NCBI GenBank assembly: GCA_900544435.1
Contig: UQVG01000040.1
Coordinates: 1-11,672 of the forward strand
From: an uncultured Erysipelotrichaceae bacterium
Lineage (GTDB): Bacteria; Bacillota_I; Bacilli_A; Erysipelotrichales; Coprobacillaceae
Direction: 5' to 3'
DNA length: 11,672 nt
The translations under genes and the position numbers were made by a program. Each line of letters begins with the position of its first letter. The first letter of the stretch is position 1. Positions 8,501 to 11,672 of this stretch are shown here, piece after piece. A model generated the notes under the pieces. It saw nothing but the letters and a program-made list of their open reading frames with translations, did no database searches and was not told where the DNA came from.

Positions 8501-10576
8501 ATGGCTCGTGAATTTTCGTTAGAAAAGACTCGTAATATCGGAATCATGGCTCATATTGATGCTGGTAAAACAACAACAACTGAACGTGTCCTTTATTACA
8601 CTGGTAAAATCCATAAAATTGGTGAAACTCACGAAGGTGCTTCACAAATGGACTGGATGGAACAAGAACAAGAACGTGGAATCACAATCACTTCAGCAGC
8701 TACAACTGCTCAATGGAACGGGTATCGTGTTAACATTATCGATACACCAGGCCATGTAGACTTTACAGTCGAAGTAGAACGTTCTTTACGTGTATTAGAT
8801 GGTGCTGTAACTGTATTAGATGCAAAAGCTGGTGTAGAACCACAAACTGAAACAGTTTGGCGTCAAGCTACTACTTATGGTGTACCTCGTATTGTATTCG
8901 CTAATAAAATGGATGCAACAGGTGCAGATTTCATTATGTCATTAGAATCTTTAGAAAAGAGATTAGGAGTACAAGGTGTTGCAATTCAATTACCTATCGG
9001 TGCTGAAGATACTTTCGAAGGAATCATTGACTTAATTAAAATGAAAGCTGTTTATTTTGAAGGAGCAAAAGGTGAAAATGTAGTTTACAAAGACATTCCT
9101 GAAGAATATATGGCTCAAGCTGAAGAATACCGTGCTAAAATGATTGATCAAGCTGCAACATATGATGATGATCTATTAATGAAAGTTTTAGAAGGTGAAG
9201 AAATTACTGAAGAAGAAATTAAAGCAGCAATCCGTAAAGGAACATTAGCTGTAGAATTATTCCCAGTATTATGTGGTTCAGCTTACAAAGATAAAGGTGT
9301 TCAACCAATGTTAGATGCAGTTATTGACTTTTTACCTGCACCAACTGACATTCCTTCAATCAAAGGTACTGATGAAGATGGTAATGAAGTAGAAAGACAT
9401 GCATCAGATGATGAACCTTTCTCAGCATTAGCATTCAAAATCATGGCTGACCCATTCGTAGGAAAATTAACTTTCTTCCGTGTATATTCAGGTACATGTC
9501 AATCAGGAAGTTATGTATTAAACTCTACAAAAGATAAAAAAGAACGTTTAGGTCGTATTCTTCAAATGCATGCGAACAAACGTAATGAAATTGCTGAAGT
9601 TTACGCTGGAGATATTGCTGCAGCAGTAGGTTTCAAAAATACAACAACTGGGGATACTATTTGTGACGAAAAGAATTTCGTTATCCTTGAAAAAATGGAA
9701 TTCCCTGAACCAGTTATCCAATTAGCTATCGAACCAAAAACTAAACAAGACCAAGATAAGTTAAGTAATGGTTTAATTAAATTAGCTGAAGAAGATCCAA
9801 CTTTCAAAACATTTACTAACCCTGAAACTGGAGATACTGTTATCGCTGGTATGGGTGAATTACACTTAGACGTAATCGTTGACCGTTTAAAGAGAGAATT
9901 CAAAGTAGAAGCTAACGTTGGTGCTCCACAAGTTGCTTACCGTGAAACAATCACTCAAGCAGCTGAATGTGAAGGTAAATATGTAAAACAATCAGGTGGT
10001 CGTGGACAATACGGTCACGTATGGATCAAATTTGAACCTAATGAAGGTAAAGGATTTGAATTCGTTGATGCTATCGTTGGTGGGGCTGTCCCAAGAGAAT
10101 ATATCAACTCAGTAAAAGTAGGTCTTGAAGACGCACTTGAAACTGGTATGATTGCTGGATACCCTGTATTAGACGTAAAAGCTACATTATTTGATGGTTC
10201 TTACCATGATGTCGATTCATCAGAAATGGCATATAAAGTAGCTGCAAGTTTAGCACTTAAAAATGCTGCTAAAAAATGTGCTCCAGTATTATTAGAACCA
10301 ATTATGGCTGTAGAAGTAACTGCTCCTTCTGAATATTTAGGTAGCGTTATGGGTGATATTTCATCAAGACGTGGTATGATTGAAGGGCAAGAAGAAAGAG
10401 GAAATGCTGTTTCAGTTCAAGCATCTGTACCATTATCAGAAATGTTCGGATATGCAACTGATTTAAGATCATTTACTCAAGGTCGTGGAAACTATACAAT
10501 GCAATTTGATAGATACGAAGCTGCACCTAAATCAATTAGAGAAGAAATCATCAAGAAAAATGGTGGAAATGTATAA
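8501..10576 (+). CDS. fusA: Elongation factor G
   Basis: EF-G (691 residues), the GTPase that drives tRNA-mRNA translocation and, with ribosome recycling factor, helps split ribosomes after termination. AAGGGAG (8487-8493) lies seven bases before the ATG. GTPase motifs are complete: G1 AHIDAGKT at 17-24, G2 RGITI around T62, G3 DTPGH at 81-85 with catalytic H85, G4 NKMD at 135-138, and G5 SAYK at 260-263. Domains II-V follow, including [14 protein letters not shown] and the [10 protein letters not shown] segment of domain IV. F88 and H455 correspond to F88 and H457 of the Staphylococcus aureus fusidic-acid pocket and are the susceptible-type residues. The length and the susceptible-type fusidic-acid residues indicate the canonical housekeeping EF-G, not a TetM-type or FusB-related protein. 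It is the third gene of the str unit, 33 bases after rpsG. Confidence 0.99.
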   Translation: MAREFSLEKTRNIGIMAHIDAGKTTTTERVLYYTGKIHKIGETHEGASQMDWMEQEQERGITITSAATTAQWNGYRVNIIDTPGHVDFTVEVERSLRVLDGAVTVLDAKAGVEPQTETVWRQATTYGVPRIVFANKMDATGADFIMSLESLEKRLGVQGVAIQLPIGAEDTFEGIIDLIKMKAVYFEGAKGENVVYKDIPEEYMAQAEEYRAKMIDQAATYDDDLLMKVLEGEEITEEEIKAAIRKGTLAVELFPVLCGSAYKDKGVQPMLDAVIDFLPAPTDIPSIKGTDEDGNEVERHASDDEPFSALAFKIMADPFVGKLTFFRVYSGTCQSGSYVLNSTKDKKERLGRILQMHANKRNEIAEVYAGDIAAAVGFKNTTTGDTICDEKNFVILEKMEFPEPVIQLAIEPKTKQDQDKLSNGLIKLAEEDPTFKTFTNPETGDTVIAGMGELHLDVIVDRLKREFKVEANVGAPQVAYRETITQAAECEGKYVKQSGGRGQYGHVWIKFEPNEGKGFEFVDAIVGGAVPREYINSVKVGLEDALETGMIAGYPVLDVKATLFDGSYHDVDSSEMAYKVAASLALKNAAKKCAPVLLEPIMAVEVTAPSEYLGSVMGDISSRRGMIEGQEERGNAVSVQASVPLSEMFGYATDLRSFTQGRGNYTMQFDRYEAAPKSIREEIIKKNGGNV

Positions 10577-10584
10577 TATACATT

Positions 10585-10609
10585 AAAATCAAATAAATAT
10601 TGATTTTTT
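10585..10609 (+). terminator. Weak AT-rich terminator-like hairpin after fusA
   Basis: AAAATCAA (10585-10592) is perfectly complementary to TTGATTTT (10600-10607) across a seven-base loop, and two more T residues follow. Only one G-C pair is present, so the stem is weak and termination would be partial at best. The right arm coincides with the candidate -35 box of tuf, so the symmetry may be incidental to AT-richness. It could reduce read-through from fusA into tuf. Confidence 0.3.
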
Positions 10610-10628
10610 CGAATAAATAAACTAGAAT
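10600..10628 (+). promoter_or_regulatory. Candidate promoter for tuf
   Basis: TTGATT (10600-10605, 4 of 6 matches) and TAGAAT (10623-10628, 5 of 6) are separated by exactly 17 bases in the 93-base gap between fusA and tuf. The -10 box forms the loop of a 7-bp inverted repeat AATAAAC (10616-10622)/GTTTATT (10629-10635). A separate tuf promoter inside the str cluster would help explain why EF-Tu is usually made in excess of EF-G. The match is moderate, and in an AT-rich gap chance matches occur. Confidence 0.5.
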
Positions 10629-10653
10629 GTTTATTGTAAAAAATTATAAAAAT

Positions 10654-10659
10654 AGGAGG
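10654..10659 (+). promoter_or_regulatory. tuf ribosome-binding site
   Basis: AGGAGG (10654-10659) lies ten bases before the ATG at 10670. The match to the 16S 3' end is perfect but the spacing is slightly long for this window, where the other genes have six to nine bases. The spacing still falls in the functional range. Confidence 0.8.
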
Positions 10660-10669
10660 AACCTTAACA

Positions 10670-11672
10670 ATGGCTAAGGAAAAATTTGACCGCTCTAAAG
10701 CGCATGTAAATATCGGAACTATTGGTCACGTTGACCATGGTAAAACAACTTTAACTGCTGCAATCACTACTTGTCTTGCTAAAAAAGGACAAGCTGCTGC
10801 AATGGATTATGCTTCAATCGATGCTGCTCCAGAAGAAAAAGAACGTGGTATCACAATCAATACTGCACACGTAGAATATCAAACTGACACTCGTCACTAT
10901 GCACACGTTGACTGTCCAGGCCATGCTGACTACATCAAAAACATGATCACTGGTGCTGCACAAATGGATGGTGCTATCTTAGTAGTTGCTGCTACTGATG
11001 GACCTATGCCACAAACAAGAGAACACATCTTATTATCTCGTCAAGTAGGTGTTCCATACATCATCGTATTCTTAAATAAATGCGATATGGTTGATGACGA
11101 AGAATTAATCGACTTAGTAGAAATGGAAGTTCGTGAATTATTAAATGAATATGACTTCCCAGGTGATGATACTCCAGTAATCAGAGGATCAGCATTAAAA
11201 GCATTAGAAGGAGATCCAAAATGGACTCCAGCTATCGACGAATTAATGGAAGCTGTAGATACTTATATCCCAACTCCAACTAGAGACGTTGATAAACCAT
11301 TCTTAATGCCAGTAGAAGACGTTTTCACAATCACTGGACGTGGAACTGTTGCTACAGGTAGAGTAGAACGTGGACAATTAAACTTAAATGACGAATTAGA
11401 AATCGTTGGTATCAAAGAAACTCAAAAAACAGTTGCTACTGGTATCGAAATGTTCAGAAAATTATTAGACTATGCTGAATCTGGAGATAACATCGGTGTA
11501 TTATTACGTGGTATCAACCGTGATCAAATTCAACGTGGACAAGTATTAGCTAAACCTGGTTCAGTACATCCACATACTAAATTCAAAGGTCAAGTATATG
11601 TATTAAGTAAAGATGAAGGTGGACGTCATACACCATTCTTCAACAACTATCGTCCGCAGTTCTACTTCAGAA
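10670..11672 (+). CDS. tuf: Elongation factor Tu (3' end cut by window)
   Basis: EF-Tu, the GTPase that brings aminoacyl-tRNA to the ribosomal A site. I translated it from the ATG at 10670 to the window end: about 334 residues of an expected 394 or so, with no stop. GTPase motifs are G1 GHVDHGKT at 19-26, RGITI with T62, G3 DCPGH at 81-85 with catalytic H85, G4 NKCD at 136-139 and G5 SAL at 174-176. Domain II ([13 protein letters not shown]) follows, and domain III has begun with [24 protein letters not shown]. The frame is intact up to the edge. The last codons are odd: NYRPQFYFR uses CCG and CAG, where neighbouring genes use CCA/CCT and CAA. Whether the genome has a second tuf copy cannot be judged here. 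Confidence 0.97.
   Translation, partial: MAKEKFDRSKAHVNIGTIGHVDHGKTTLTAAITTCLAKKGQAAAMDYASIDAAPEEKERGITINTAHVEYQTDTRHYAHVDCPGHADYIKNMITGAAQMDGAILVVAATDGPMPQTREHILLSRQVGVPYIIVFLNKCDMVDDEELIDLVEMEVRELLNEYDFPGDDTPVIRGSALKALEGDPKWTPAIDELMEAVDTYIPTPTRDVDKPFLMPVEDVFTITGRGTVATGRVERGQLNLNDELEIVGIKETQKTVATGIEMFRKLLDYAESGDNIGVLLRGINRDQIQRGQVLAKPGSVHPHTKFKGQVYVLSKDEGGRHTPFFNNYRPQFYFR

Overview
The window is a low-GC, strongly AT-biased bacterial segment carrying the classic transcription/translation cluster rpoB-rpoC-rpsL-rpsG-fusA-tuf, all on the + strand. Protein sequences, the long Firmicutes-type S12, compact RpoB and RpoC without large inserts, strong AGGAGG ribosome-binding sites and heavy use of TTA/AGA/CGT codons point to the Bacillota. 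All visible tryptophans are TGG and every complete gene ends in TAA, so TGA is not read as Trp; this argues against Mycoplasma and Spiroplasma. An Erysipelotrichia-like or Acholeplasma/Izemoplasma-like lineage is my best guess, from general resemblance only.

Layout: bases 1-118 hold a good sigma-A-type promoter and a short leader with a hairpin, then rpoB (119-3724, GTG start) and rpoC (3739-7398), 14 bases apart, with the rpoC ribosome-binding site overlapping the rpoB stop codon. An intrinsic terminator overlaps the rpoC stop codon. A new consensus promoter (about 7444-7472) and a structured leader of about 80 bases precede rpsL (7558-7971), rpsG (7997-8467) and fusA (8501-10576), which are tightly spaced. 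A 93-base gap with a candidate promoter precedes tuf (10670 onward), which is cut by the window end after about 334 of roughly 394 codons. There is no gene-free stretch over 300 bases.

Together the genes supply the two large subunits of RNA polymerase, two small-subunit ribosomal proteins and the two GTPases that drive elongation. Within this window the polymerase and str units are separated by a terminator and promoter, so they can be expressed independently.

This is a core housekeeping region; I see no mobile element, CRISPR array, defence system or unknown gene. The points worth a second look are: a mutually exclusive hairpin set in the rpsL leader, Asn instead of His at the key rifampicin position of RpoB, a roughly 17-residue RpoB insertion next to the promoter-contacting DIDHLGNRR segment, and unusual residues in the RpoC bridge helix and trigger loop.
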